From: Atrichornis clamosus
Lineage: Eukaryota > Chordata > Aves > Passeriformes > Menuridae
Length of the DNA stretch: 64,000 nucleotides
Direction: 5' to 3'
Assembly (NCBI GenBank): GCA_013400975.1
Contig: WBMZ01004773.1
Span: 62,001-126,000, forward strand
The translations under genes were made by a program, and so were the position numbers. This document shows, piece by piece, positions 1 to 14,400 of the stretch; the stretch's first letter is position 1; every line of letters starts with the position of its first letter. The notes under the pieces were generated by a model. That model saw only the letters and a list, made by a program, of their open reading frames with translations, was not told the origin of the DNA and did no database searches.

Positions 1-2302
1 CTGAAGGCCTCTTATGCAGAAGGTGTGACTTCAGCATAAGTCTTGACTTAGGCTGGCTGTCCCAGAGCTGATGGAAACTCCTGCAGGCTAGTTGCTCAGC
101 TTCTGGGGCAGCTTGCTATGGAGAGCCCTGCTCCTGGGCTGGAATCACAGCAGTGCCCTAGCCTGGGGACTTCAGATGCACCTCTGAACCACATTGCTGC
201 ACCTATTCAAGCTCCACACTGTAACTTGATCACATGCAGTCAAGTAAAATTCTACTAAATTCACTCTACACCATGCCAGTGTGCTATCTTCTGGTAATAT
301 TGCCATGTGAGTGATTTCACAATTCAAGATTGCTCAGCACGTTCTCCGAGGGAGAAATTTTTAATATGATTGTGAGTCCATGCAACTTGCCACCTCCAAC
401 AGGGAGAACTGCTTCTGTAGCCAGACTTAATTTTCACTCCATTCCTTCTTCCACCTGAAACAAACTTCATGGAGTACTTTACCAATAGCATCCAGGCTAG
501 CAGGGTGCTCATCTGGGAAGAGGACATACAAGGCACTGAAATAAAAGTATAATTTAGGGATAGCTTTGTAACTGAAAAGTATATGAACTTGGTGAAAGTA
601 CCTGCTTTTCCTAATGACATTCCATCTTCTGAAATGATGAGAAGTTAATTCACAGTATGAACACTGAAGCAAATCTAAAATTTTGGAATGCTTTACTAGG
701 AATTTGATTGGTCTAGATATTTACAGTATCAAATCGATTTCATCTTGTTTACATTTACTTAACCTTTAAAATATCGTATGGAGAATGACAAATGAGATTA
801 CCTAAAAGAAAATATCCTTGTTAAGCTTTCAGAGTTCACCCTAGAGGGAAATGTTGAGACCTCATTGTTAGGAGTTCACATTAAGATGATTTCCTAATTT
901 TCTCAGGCCAGATACCAAGGTTACCTCTGGAGCAGACTGACATTTGAAGTAATGAACATTATCACCTAATAGTTAAATATGATCTTGGTTATCATGCCTG
1001 GCCTGTTTGGATACATTTTACACACAAGAATTTGAAGCCTGCTTGGGTTCAGTTTAGCACCATTTGCCATTTCTAACACTTTATGATGCAAATTTCTCAG
1101 GGCAAGACTGGGCAGAAAATGCCTAATCCATTAACAGCTATAATATATGCAGTGTGAATATACTGGCATTGAGACACTGCTTTTGCCCACCCTCTCCCCT
1201 CAACCTGGGGGGTCAAAGACCTGGTCTTGAGCTTTGCCAAAGACAGGTGTTGCAATTATTTCTGGTCATTACTCCAGCCTCCTTCTGCCATGACACAAAG
1301 GCTGGCTTATCTGCTCTTGAATACTCAGATTTTCCCTGAATAAGAAGCTAATGGCAAAAGTCTCCAGGTATTTACTCTGTCGTTACAGAATGTATTTGCA
1401 TGTAAGTGTATTTGTACACAGGATAACTAATTCTGTGTTATCTTGCTAGATGTGCATCGTCTAAATCACTGCTTTATCCCAACTGATGTAACTAACTTTG
1501 AGTTAGAAAGCATGGAAAGCCCAAATAGTTTTTAAAACTTTCTACAGTAGATTAAGTGGCACTAACTATTGGCTATTCTTCTGAATTTTATCAAGAAAGG
1601 ATATTTGATGATTTGTAGGCAGATCAGTACTTTTTATTTTTCTTATTGTTTGATCTGTGTGCTATTTTTACAGGTACTGTGAATTAGTGTAAGCATTCCA
1701 TGACTAGAGACATAGAGCAACAACATAAGAACAATATTTGTCCTTTTTTTCCTGAAATACATTTAGTTGTGGCCATACTGTAAAATCAGCAAAGATTGAT
1801 ATTTGGAGACAACAGCTTAACGATATTTCCTTTAAAGTTCAGCAGCACACCTCAGAGAACAATTTATCACAGAAATCCCTTAGATGTCATCAATAAGGAT
1901 GTTTCAAATGGGATGTCACTTTATCATCACTGCCCAAAGCTGTCTTGCTTCCCCGGGCAAAGCACATCTGCTCTGAGCTGCCTGCATTTTACAGCTGTGT
2001 TCTACAGGTGTAAATGGCTCACCAGAAATGATTCACTGTACAAGTAAGAGATGCTGAATGCATCTGGAAAGAGCAGCTTTACTGCAACCTGTGTTGTCCA
2101 TAGAAGAAGGAAGGTGTTGAAACTGAAAATTCTCCTGCTGCACACAAGGTAATAGCTAAATCCTCATTCAGACAAAACCAAGCAGACCGTTTGCCTAGAG
2201 ACTTGATTCCAAGAATAGCTGAAACTCACAGAAAAAAAAAGGAAAAGCCAAGCATTTGATGTACCCTTATAAGTGTGGGTGAAACCATCATAGGATTCTT
2301 AC
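1..2302 (-). other. PHEX: PHEX intron 9 (5' part)
   Basis: This stretch runs from the exon 9 donor to the left edge. It is A+T-rich with no recognisable repeat family and no coding exon. I looked for the sequence expected from exon 10 (the conserved NYLVWRMV segment) and did not see it. The open frames of 60-98 codons here are unrelated to any family I know. Confidence 0.8.
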
Positions 2303-2448
2303 TTTTTCCTTTCATTTTCTAGTATCCTGAATAAATCTTTGAAGTACTGGGGAACACGGACAATCACATTTTCTGAAGGACCTATATCCTTAAGCTCAGG
2401 ATAGAGTTTGGTGTCAATCACCTTCTTGATGTACCCCAGCCAGTCAAA
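2303..2448 (-). CDS. PHEX: PHEX exon 9 (last exon in window)
   Basis: This 146-nt exon lies between CATTGCAG and AA|GTAAGA. It encodes [20 protein letters not shown], then [20 protein letters not shown], then RILENERK. It ends after the second base of a codon, as in human (c.1079). Everything 3' of this exon, including the catalytic domain, is beyond the left edge. Confidence 0.97.
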
Positions 2449-5400
2449 CTGCAATGACAAAGAGAAGGCTGGTTAAAGCAGATTATGAAGAGAGGTGATT
2501 TATTAACTAAGTTGCACCTTTAAAACTAATGGTTTCAAAGCTTTACTTATTAAAAATTTATAAACTATTGCACTTTGTCATTACATGTGTTGTCAATCCT
2601 CAGTAAAGTTGGAACTGTATTTAAAAGAACATATACCATAAATGAGTACACACATTCCTAATGATGTTCCCTTAACAGGCTGTTCTGCACACCAAAGGCA
2701 GTTTTAATTATATAGATCAAGTACTAAAAGAATAATCTTTCAATTATCCCCAACCAACCTGTGGAATCATGGCACTAAGCTCCGATATGTTCATTTTATT
2801 GTACATCACCTCACTGGTTCGATTTTCATATGGAATCATGACCTGGTGAAGAGAAAAAAACCACAAAACCGTCAAAACAAGGATTATCTCTCAGGGACCT
2901 GCTCTTACGTCATTACTGTATTTCATAATCCCAGTGCAGAAATATCTCACCACCTGTTTTCCAAGCACTTATGGCATTAACTTCTCTTTCTGAGGATTGC
3001 ATTTAACTAGAAGAAATGGAACATAGTTTCTTTTAAGTGTAACTCATTACCGGGAAATTTAATGAGCTTCACGTCTTCTTTGAACATATTAGTCCAATTT
3101 CAGCTCTGATTATGCTAAGGAAAGGCGTTAATTTGTAAGAGATAAAAGTACACGTTGACCGTTAATACTTATTCTTCCCTTCATATCAGGTAGAAGCCAG
3201 CTCCAAACCATATGGTTTAATAGGTCAAATCTGAGATAGGTGCATCTTCATAATCGGAAGTGCATCTCATGTCTTGGATTTGAACATGTTCTTGCTATGG
3301 CCTTACTCCACCTGGGGGAAGAGCCAGACACACACAAGTTTCTCCTCATTTCACCCCATCATTCTGATTTCCATAGCAGGAAACCTGAGTATAGAGGCCA
3401 GACCTGAATTAAAGCACTCCCCAGCCAGGCCTCTCATCTGGGTGACCAGAGGAGCCGGATCTCAAGTTCCTCTGTAGTGTCAAAGTCCAAGGATACTGCA
3501 AAAGAAATCCTAAATACAAAGCAAGTCCTTTTATAACTGATGAGAAGGACATGCAGACTCCAAGATAGCCCTATGGTTCATAACAGCAAAACAAACCAAG
3601 CACAAGACACAGCTCAAAATTTTCTCTGGGTTCAAGAGAAACAAAAATTCCTGATGGCAATTCCAGCCCTGCTCTAAGGTAAATCCTATACAACAGGCTG
3701 GATGCTGTGCAGTCTAAAAGGACAGAGATTGATGCCAGACTAACCAGACAGCTGGCAGTTCTCCAACCAAAATCCTCCAGTAAGTCTGTGGTTTTACTAT
3801 TGCTCAAGCCACAGAGGAAAAAAAAAACCTTTCTTCTCCCTTTCTGCAAATTTTGTTTATCTGTCAAAACTAAACTCTTTTTGAACCCATTTACTCCCTT
3901 CCTCTCAAACCTTTCCCCCTTTCTGCAGTGATTTAAACCTAATAAAAATCTTCCTTGTACATGACAAGCCCTCTCAAAACATGCCACTCCTCCCTTCCTA
4001 TATCCAAAGTATTCTTGCTGCCTCTTCCTGAGCATACAAGTTCTCCATTAAATACTTTCATTTAATGGAGAGGAACACAGGATACAGTAAAACCTTCAGT
4101 GACAAACAGGACTACCTCTATCACAGTAAGATATTTACATATATAATCATTATGCTCATTAGGGATATGCAACAATCCATGTCCCTGGACTCATGCCTAA
4201 TACCTGGACAGATATTAGGAGGATTTTTCATACTAAAAGAAACAAGCATGACTTGTTGCATAATGATGTGCATTACTGATCCTGAGGGTTGTACATGATC
4301 CATGTTATCTTATACGGCAGCTTCACTTTTATACTTTGTGGATTAATGCTCTGTAAGACACTCGTTAAGCAAAGCATTAGAGCCACCAGAGCTAATGATG
4401 CATCTTCTTACGCCATCACTGATAAACAGAAGAAATCTTTACTGTTTTTCAAGTCTACTGGGTCACAAGGAAGTATTTGCACATTAGTCCATCCATGCTA
4501 AATAACTGAAGGAGAATACTGGGCTTTATTTAGAGGTCTGACAAAATTTCATCCCTTTCAGCAGAGAGATGGAAATACTGATTTATTACTATCGTGGGTG
4601 GCCCTCACTTCTGTACAAACACTCCATTAAGAAGCATCATTGCCTTTCCTCTTGAAGACTGCAACAGCAGAACCCAGATCAAAGTCATCTGCTGCATCAC
4701 CTGTCCTGTGCAACAGGCTTCTGTGTTAACAGGAGACCAGCATGTCACAGGGGTAGCTTCTTTCCTTGCCAATATCAAGGAATACTCAGCTCAGCTGGCA
4801 GTTCTGCAAACCAGTGTCAAGTTTGTACCCTCACTTTTGGTGGTTTCCCAACTCTGAGGCTAACCCTTCACTCCAGCTTTAGTGGAGTTGAAGTGATAGT
4901 GGATTTGCAGCTCCCATGAGCGGGATCCCTGTAGTAGCCGTACTGAAACAGGGATATAGAGAAGAAAACCACTCCTTCAACCTGCAGTAATCCTAAGGCA
5001 TAAATTAAACTCCACAAGGGGGCAAAAATGTCACCAAGTAAATGTCAGAACCAAGTACCAGATTTAAATATGCATAACTTTACTAAATTCAGTTGATCTC
5101 CAAAATTAGAACTCAGAAATTTCTCATCCACTCTCCCAGACTAGCCCATGAAAAGAACTCAGGAGCTAAGGGTGGTGGTACTGTAAACACCCCCCTCTCA
5201 CCAACAAGCTACAATATCTCATCTCAGTCTTGCACTGCTTTTAGACTGCTCCACAGAGAATCAGCTCAGTCTGCTTCTTAAGCAACAGGATAACACATTC
5301 TCAACATGGGTGCACAGCAGGAACTCAGATTCTACCCAGCTTCAAAATTATAGAACTATAGAATCACTTAGGTTGGAAAAGACATGTAAGGTCTTGAGCT

Positions 5401-8400
5401 ATACCATGTTTTTCCAGCTGCACAATGGGTACCAGTGAATTGGTGTAGATGCACTTCAGCTGGCATTTTGATCTCATCACCTTTTTGGGAGAAGCAGCCC
5501 TAATTCCAATGGGATCATTCTCAGGCGCTTCCAAGTTTCTGACACATCAACAACTGTTGTATTTTTGCTGCCATATGGATCTCCATCCCCTATCTCCACC
5601 AGGAGGGCAGACCAAAGGACCTCACTAGTACACCAGCCCTTAAACATTGCATCCATCCCCAGGCTCACCTCCAGTGAGCCTGGCTCACTTCATAATTTAA
5701 AAGACCAATGGTATTTGGCTAAAGTTTTTTCCCCTGAGAATAAAATAATCAGTTTAACAATTAACTAAGGGAGAAATATTATTCATCCTTTCTTCATCAG
5801 TATCTGCTCCTTTCCTTCTGCATCTAAAAATCACTCTTGCTAACGCTGTTGTTATAATGGCTTTCCATTTTGAAGCAGGATTGCATTAGATTACCAACCT
5901 CTGCTATTTTCACTTCCAGCCTTAGGACCGATTTCATGTCAGATTCGGCTCGTGAAGCGTTTGCACCCAGGAGCACTGCTGTATCAACCATGAACTGCAG
6001 AAAGGCATCTCGGTACTGTGAAGAAACAAAAAGAACGACGTGACAACTGGATTTGCTCTTGAGCAGAGCTGCAGCAGCAGACTGGAAACGCCCAGCTACA
6101 GCAAGGGCTATAATACTTTCATGCCTTAGCAGCCAAGGTTGTGCTTTCCTTACCTTGAATGCCAAGCAAGTTAAAAAGGAGGAATAACACTTGACTGTGC
6201 ATGACAGAGATACCTGCTGTGCTTCAGGGAGTACAAATCCCAGGAAATGCACATAACACTTCTGGATTAGGCTGACAACACTTTCAGCTCTTACAAATGA
6301 ATTAGACAATGTGTCTGAGTGTACACCAGTATTTTAAGCCAACTCACACAGTAATCACCACAGGACAGGAGAAGTACTTGTATACAAGTGCAAGCTTCAT
6401 TTAGGAAACTTTGTGAGAATATTTGTGGTAGAGGTGGTGTGTTCTGATGGATACTCTGCAAAATCCAAATCCAAACAAAGCACAACCCTTTCTCAGTTTG
6501 GAGCTCAACAAAACAAAACCACCAATGAAAAAAATGAGGGGGGAAATGGTGGCTCTAATTTCCAGCTGATAATACTTACAGATTTGGCTTCTGTGGTATT
6601 TTCTAGATAATCCTCTCGAGATGCTAGAGAGAGGCTTGCTTGGTCAAGCTGTTAAAAACAACAAGAAGTAACATTTAACAGCTAAATAAGTCAGATTCAA
6701 AGGTAAACTGATAAGCAACCTTGGAAGGGTCCATGTTTTTCTGGCAATTACGGGAGACGTGAGAAATATCTAATATATAATACACTGCACCAGCCTGAGT
6801 TCCAGAGGATTTCAAAACAAGAGAAAAATGTTCTGCTGTGCTGACAGGTATTAACTAAATCACATCACTGTGATCTGGGGAGCCTCAGATGCCCCCTGCA
6901 ATATCTAAGTCACCTACAGAAAAGAATCACAGATGTGATTTAGGTGTTTATGGCTCCAGTGGTGAGTAGGAAATGCAATAGGACTAGGTCTACAGGATCA
7001 AACCATTGCTGCTGATGACCCTTCTATGCTTATTTTGTATTTATTCGTACAATTTCACATAAGTCTTTTATAATCTAAATCCTTTAGGTTAAGCCATTTA
7101 TATTTAATATTTTCTCTATTTATAAAAATGTAAAAAATAAAGAAAACTTAGAATTTAAAATGAATGAATATATGTTATCTTTTCTTCTACTAGCTGATGT
7201 TCACAACCATTAAAATATACCAGAAACAAATAAATCATCCTCAAAAAGGAGCAATTGTGATGCTCAGTGCAACTCTCATTCTCTGAAAAACAGTATCACT
7301 TTCTTTTCTCAGCATAATGAAGCAAAAAGAATATACTCTCATGCTTTGTGTATGTGTGTCTTGGCAATAGTTAACTTCAGATTATTTGGTGAATTTCAAT
7401 TATGTGACTGTTGCATTAAATGTTCATTCAAATTTCCTGGGCTTAAGAATTAGATTTGACAACACATTAAACAAAGAGAGCACAAATATGAGAAATAAAC
7501 AAAACAGTTAACCAACTTCTTCAACACTCAAGGAAAAAAAAAAGATAATATTGAATGCTGAACAAAGTTTTATTTGGAGTTTCCACTGCTTTTATGACCC
7601 ATTGATGATTTTGCAATGCTGAACAAAAAGAATTTTGCAATAAAGCCGTTTTCACAAGCAGATTGAAATACTCTGGTACATCTGCACCCCTGGGAATTTG
7701 TTAAAACATGAACAAAGTAGAAGACTGGCTGATGCATTCTGCAGATAAAGGTCTTAATCAAATTAACAGAGTACCCCATGGAATAATAAGTTCCTCATAA
7801 GATGTAGTGCTTCAGTTATTTAGATACTTAATTCTTAGGTGCCACTAAGCACAGAGAGTGGAGGTACTGCTGGCTGTAATTCATTTCCAAGAGACCAGCA
7901 GCAAACTGTTGATCTGCTTTTCACTAACCAGGAAAATGTCCTAGAGATGGGGAAAAGCTGCCCTTCAGCTTTATACCAGCTAAATGCCTCAGTCAAAAGA
8001 CATATGGAAGAACTGACTTAGAATTGAGATCCACTCCAGGAGCACCACAGTTAACGGTGGTTTGATCCCTAAATACAGGATATTCCCACAGCTAGCCAAG
8101 ATGCTACCAAAATAAGGATCACAGATCCTATTTTGCTGTGATGAATGCCATCATAACTTTCTTATTTGCTCCTTCTCTCTCGCCTTCATAACCTATTTTC
8201 TTGTAGCAGTGGAGGGATGGTCTGCTCTGGCTACTCATCTGTAGTTCTTAAACAACAATGCGTTTGGCCCAGGCACTCAGTCTTCCCACAGTTATACAAT
8301 TTTCTCTGGAGTTTTGTTGGACTGCAGAGAGGCAACATTTCTTTTTTTTACTAAACTGCTGTGTAATGCCATGCACTATTAACAAATTGGTAATGCTTTG

Positions 8401-11400
8401 GTCTAAAAGCAATAGCATTTCAGGAAAAAGGTAAATTCTCTATTTCAAGTTTAAAAACACTTGGGATAAATCTGTGTTGCAAGGTGCTGTATAAGCACCA
8501 GATTATGTGTTTCCATCTCAAGAAAAACAGCCTAAATTCAAAATATCTGCTACTGATGCACCACTCTTCCTCACAGACAAAAAGCATTCTTCATGCAACT
8601 GATTAGTCATAAGCATCACACAGAACTAGATACCAACCTCTTATCCTCATGAACATAGACCCTGCACATTGGTCTACTGGGAACTTTTTTTTTTTCCATT
8701 TGAAAGAAGAAAACAACCTGTGCAGAAATATTTTTCAATAGCAAGTGGTTGCTAGTGGCTACCGCATTCCCATAAATTGGCACCTATGTACATCTGTAAG
8801 TCGGTAGATAATAGCAACAACAATCAAGTGGAAACATTTGGCATGTCAACACGTTTAAAAAAAAAAAGACCATCAAATACCGTGCAAAGTAAGCTATTAG
8901 ATATTCCATATTGTACCTTCAGGATGTAGCGATTGGAGATTTTGTCATCGGCAGCCACGTACAGACGGATGAAGACAGAGCTACTGTACTGGCCACGGAG
9001 AGTTGCCAAGGCTTGCACTAAGCTGAACCTCCTTTCTGACCACAGTCCTTCAGGCCCAATGTTGGATTCCAGCACAGGCCAGCGGAAAGGTGAATGTTTC
9101 AGGATACTTAACAGGGGTTTCACATCGGCTTTTTCAATTTTATCTGAAATGTCGAAGTGTGACAACAATTACACTCCAGACAATTCAAGCCCAGCAGCAG
9201 CCACACAAGACAAAGATTTATAGGCATTGCTTGATTTCTAGGCAAGACAATCACAATAGCTGAAACCCAGCTCTGCTCTGCCTGTGAGCACAGCAGCATG
9301 GAAGTCCAACCTGTTTATCTTTATCAAGAATAAGGCAAATCAAAAAAAGGCAAGGGCTGGAATTAAGTAAATTTAAAAAACACTCCTTAGTTAGGAACTA
9401 GCACAGAATCTTCACAGATTCTAGGAATGAGGGGGTTATTGTACATCATTAAAGCTAGAGAGACAATGTCTGGGCACCCAGGCTGCAGGGCAGGCTGTCT
9501 CAATTGCTGGCAGTCAGACTTGGGCCATGCCTGAAGAAAACTGTGTAGGAAATAAAGCGTGTAAGAATCAGAAGCACAAAGGGCACTTCCAACCCTTCTT
9601 TCACCTGTGCAGCTGCCTAAGGGTGGTGATGTGTCCCAAATTAGTGTATACCACCTTACAGCAGCATTTACAAGCTGAGGAAAAGCACCCTGCAAACGTG
9701 GCTAAAGGGCTCGCCTTCCTAACTCGCTTGACATGCAGATAACTCAAAGCTAAAGAGTCCAGGGCTGTCTATACCCAGCCCTGGGGTACTGTTTTGATTA
9801 AATAGATTTAGAGAAATGTAGAAGGTGCTGAGCAACAGGCTCTTGAAAGTACCAGTATGAGAATTTCATCAGAAGGCTCCTCTGATTTACTAACCCCCAG
9901 GCACTAACCCCACACCCCTGCAGCACGGTTTAACATCCTTTTGCACAGATAAATATCTCTTCACACTTCCCTGACAAGCAGAGGTCTCTCTAAACCTGAC
10001 TTCTTGTGCCTGGGTGTACCTCAGTCTCAACAGCCATTACACATTTCAGAAATGTGTAAAAGACCCTCTGCATTCACTTGAATCCATATCAGCAAAATCT
10101 GTGCATCTGCACAGAGCTTCACAGAGCTCAGCAGTGAGATTAAAAGCCTGCCTTTATAAATTCAGGGAATGCATATATGTCCTTCTCAAATCAAACCACT
10201 TACTCTCATTCATGCAGGATGCATAAAGGATCTTGGCCTTCTGTACAGCTTCACTGTCTCGTCTTTTGCTGATGGGTTTCTCTAGCAAGGCTGAAAAAAA
10301 AAATTTTTTTTCAATACTTTGGAAAATGTAGACACTATTTGCCTGTTTCAGAAGTTGCTTTAATCATAGCATTTGTCTAATTAAGCATGAGGTTCTGCAT
10401 GTATTTTTTTAAGCAGTAGTACAGACATAATTGCAAATTTTTCAATCCCTAACAGAGTAGGACTTTTTATCTATTTATTTTTAAGAGGACTGATTTAAAG
10501 CCAGGTGACAGATGCTGCTTATTACTTGTCCTCATAATCAGCTCCCCTCAGCAAACTGAGGGGACAGGCACTTGAGGGGTGGGGGTGGGAACCAGCACAC
10601 AGGGCAGGGAGTCAGGAGTTCTCTCAAGCGGCTCAGCTTCTGGTGCTGGTACGTTTTCAAATCAGGGTCTAACGGAGGAGGTTACAGGATCCCAGGAGCA
10701 AAACCACTGGTGTTCACTTTTGCCAGCTCTGCTGCTTCTGCTGAAAGAAAGCAGCAGAGAACTGCCCCATTGCCTGTCAAACACAGCCTCAGACACAGAA
10801 GGCCAGGTGTCCAACTACTGTTTGTAAAGCTGCACTATGTACGCGCTCATACTCACATCACACTAGAGGTGTAAAAACGCTCAGTGCCCAAAAGCCAAAC
10901 TAGTTTTTCTAAGCTGTCATCTCTCTACATTCCTGGCATTCCTCACATTATTTTATGGAAGGGAAATAGCATGAAAAGTGCATCTGAATCTCAGCAGTCC
11001 CCTCTCATGTGCCTCGAACAGCTTTATCCAAGTTGTACATCAGCCATGACGCAGCTGCAGATACAAAGCACTGTGGCTGAATGCAGAGGCAGCTGAGCTT
11101 CAGAGAGATCTGTCAGCTCAGGTGCTGCACAGCACGAGCACTTCCACGGCCAAGAGAAGCAGGGTAATACTTGAGCACAGCACAGGAACAGGGCTGGCAA
11201 ACTCCGTTGGATCACGTTGGATGCACGGCTTCACTCAGTATTAGGAGCTCGCTGCTTGAGGTAGGATTTTAAGGCACTTATTTCCCAGAATTTCCCTAGC
11301 GCCTTGAGGCACCAGCCATGTTGCACGTCTTAGATATTCCCCACCTGAGCGCTCAGGGGACCCTAATTCAGACCCCAAACTGTTTATTAGTCAAAGAATG

Positions 11401-14400
11401 TGACTTCATGATGTGCTCATAGTGATGAGCAAATGCCACTTATTCTATCTCTCCAATCCGTTTTCTCCTTAAAAAAACCAAACAAAACCCTGTTGCCCAA
11501 CCCATTTGCTTGGACCCTTAAGAGATTTAATGAGATCATTCACTTTTAGTTACAAGATTTTGCCCTAAAAGTACTTCTGGAGAGGATCCCCAATAGCTTT
11601 GGTTTCAAATCCTCAAACATTTCCCAATTTGTTAAATACAATATAATGCAAATTATCGACATGTATCTTCAGTGTGCACAATTCTTAGCAGTGTAATCAG
11701 ACCTGTTCATGTTTTTAAAATGGCATTTTAAATGAAATGATAAATGAAGCCTCCATAAAACTAAGGATGAAAAAATACCCTCCCATTAAAACAATTACAA
11801 TAATTTCTGTCTTTGCCAGTGAGCTGTACAACCGTTAAATTTTGAAGCTAATAAAATTCAATGGCTAAAGCTCAAGAGAGATACAGAGAATAAGAGCCAA
11901 TAAAATCAACTCTAGAAATACATCTGCATCAAACTGTGTTAAAATCAGATCTGGTGTTTTCCTGTCAAACAATCTCATTTATGTGACAGAATGAAGCTCT
12001 AACATCCCCTGCACTATTGCAGAGAGTAAGGTGAGGTAGATGCTGCCAATTTGGTCAGAATTCTTTTATGAAGACAATTATTTGTTCTGATAACATAAAA
12101 TCCAGTGATCAAATGTGAAGGACTTAATAAGATGGTTGAATCCTGTGGACACTGAAATAGGGGATGTGATCATGGATGCTCTTTAGGCTAGGGAGATTTC
12201 TCAGCCTCAACCTCAAGTTTTCAGAAAGATTTAAAAGCTCAAACCTGGAGCACTGCTCATAGCCACATGATTTCTGCATTAGCTAGCATAAAATTCAATT
12301 ACAGGATTTAGAAATTTGCTTCTTATTTAGCTCACAAATATATGTGGATTTTACATGTCCTTGAGTATCTAAATTCTTAGAGATGAATAGCAAGAAAAGG
12401 CACAAAGCACAGCATATTGACCAAAAATACGTGTAATCAATTAGTCTGTCTACAGGCTGCTTATTCAAGGAAAGTCACTACTGCAATTGAAATCAGTGTG
12501 GGCCCATCAAGCTGTCTTTAAATGATCAATATGGGTGCTGTGAGCAGCCTGGCTGCAGCTGCAGGCCCTGACAAACCCACGCTGCACAGAGCACATCTGC
12601 TGGTGAGGGTCGATGCCGGCTGCTCGCTGCTCTGCAGCCTGTTGGAGGGCAGCAGCTCAGTCTCTGCTCTCCGAGGGCTCTGCAAGCTCAACAAGCTGCC
12701 TCGGGGCCATCCCACACTCTCAACATCTCTTGACACATGACAGGGATTTCAGGCTCTCATCTGTGGTAAGGGAAATGCCAGGCAGTGACACACAGAGAGA
12801 GCAAATTCAGCGCCTCTGAAAAAAATTCTACTGAACTACAGCTGTCTGGAAGGGCCGTCTTTCCACCTTGAAAAATTGTAACAGCTTCAGATGTTTTCTG
12901 TCCGGACACCAACACATAAGCAAAACCTGTAAGGTCTTTCAGAGGATAGGAAGAGAAAGACCACCATAGATCAGTTAATGTTCAGCCTCATGAGATGCCA
13001 CAGACCTGCTGTTTAGTTCCCTACTTTGCCTTTCCAAGCTCCTACTCTCAACCCTCACTAAGGAATTGTGTGTATTCATACAAATTCACTGAGAAGTTCA
13101 GTCTAGCAGGCTTTTATTAAAAGTAATTTTCTTAAACTTTGACCTAGTTAGGCAGATCAGGCTACCAACATTTTGACTAGAGCAGCTCACATAGCACTGA
13201 GAAGGACTTTGTTCTGCTGTCAGCTTTCTTTCTATTTTTTTTAAACTCAGTTTTCTTGTTTCAAATTTAAAATTCTAATTTTCTAAAGCCACCTTCCATT
13301 TTGGGACACCAAACATTTATCTCTACAGAAGAATTTTTAGGATTAAATGGTTTTGATCAGACTAGGAAATCTACATTACTCCAACAATGTTGAAAAAACA
13401 CCCTTAAAATAATAGCTCATTTGTCAGCTCTCAATTAAATGCTGCAGCGCTAGCCATGGAATAGCAATCTGGCTGCAGAGGTTAAAAAACCCCCCACAAT
13501 CTAAGCTGATTTGCAACCATCTGAAAAAGCAAAGAATTCTTACTAACGTCAACCACAATTTATTGCTGCTACTGAGTTATACCACTAGCCTGCCGCAACT
13601 GTAAAGCAGAACATGATAACCAAAAATCACCAGGACAAGCACAAGGAACCAGCATAGCTTAAGCCAGCTGAATATACAGTTTGGATCATGTTTCCTTAGC
13701 CAAATATCAAGTACAGGTTTAGATAGCTTTTCTAGCAAAGCAAGTCTTCTTCAGTCACATCTTTTACTTTCTTCACTTTTACATTATTTCCAAAGACATT
13801 CCCTTGGGATAAAAATATCTCAGCCTCTGTCATTGATCTCAGCATCTTATTTTCCAGGTTTCCACATGCACAGGATGCCCAGATGTAAGATTTATGTTTC
13901 CCTTCACTTAAAACTTAGTTATTTCAAGTGTCAAAACTTTTGGGCAATTCCCACAGCACCGTAATAATGTAACTCATCTCATTAAGCAGCTACAGTTGCA
14001 CAGCCAGAAACTGGCTAAGGGTGTTCCCCATATCCTAAACTGCCTGAGGTTGCAAACGGCTTCATCATTCACTTTCTTCTACCTAGGGTGCAGAGGTTCC
14101 CACTGCAATCGAAGTTCTTGTCCTTCTTTCACCTCAGGTCAGGCCTCGTGGCAGGTTTGCATCGTTGCACTCCCTGAGTCTTGTACAACACACAAAGACT
14201 CAGCAGCACCAGCAAAAAAACCACTCCATAGCTGGGAGTGATCCTCACTTGCCTGAATTGGAGATCCTCAGATACGCAGGCAGTGAAAAAAGCCACAGCT
14301 GGGGGTGTGGAGCTGGGAAGGGAAGAGAGTTTATATTGAGTTGCAGTTGCCTTCACACAGTTCTTTTCCAGGGCAAGAGGGCTAAAAAAGGCCAGCTTCC

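Larger units (their letters stand above)
2843..5898 (-). other. PHEX: PHEX intron 7
   Basis: About 3.06 kb. It holds an 11-bp-arm inverted repeat (4043-4070) and a short CR1 fragment near 5349-5412. A 154-codon open frame at 3571-4035 (minus) has no recognisable domain and is treated as chance. The 310-bp intron 8 (2449-2758) contains nothing notable. Confidence 0.85.

Noticed and set aside
1..2302. Possible PHEX exon 10
   Set aside because: The expected conserved NYLVWRMVYSR segment was not found in any minus-strand frame.
2810..2826. GGTTCGATT resembling a tRNA B box
   Set aside because: It is the antisense of PHEX exon 8 coding sequence; no A box, acceptor stem or cloverleaf is present.
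3571..4035. 154-codon open frame, minus strand
   Set aside because: It lies wholly in PHEX intron 7, has no domain, no splice-consistent boundaries and no similarity I recognise; the length is within chance for a low-stop stretch.
5413..5700. Extension of the CR1 fragment at 5349
   Set aside because: I could not align it confidently with CR1 landmarks.
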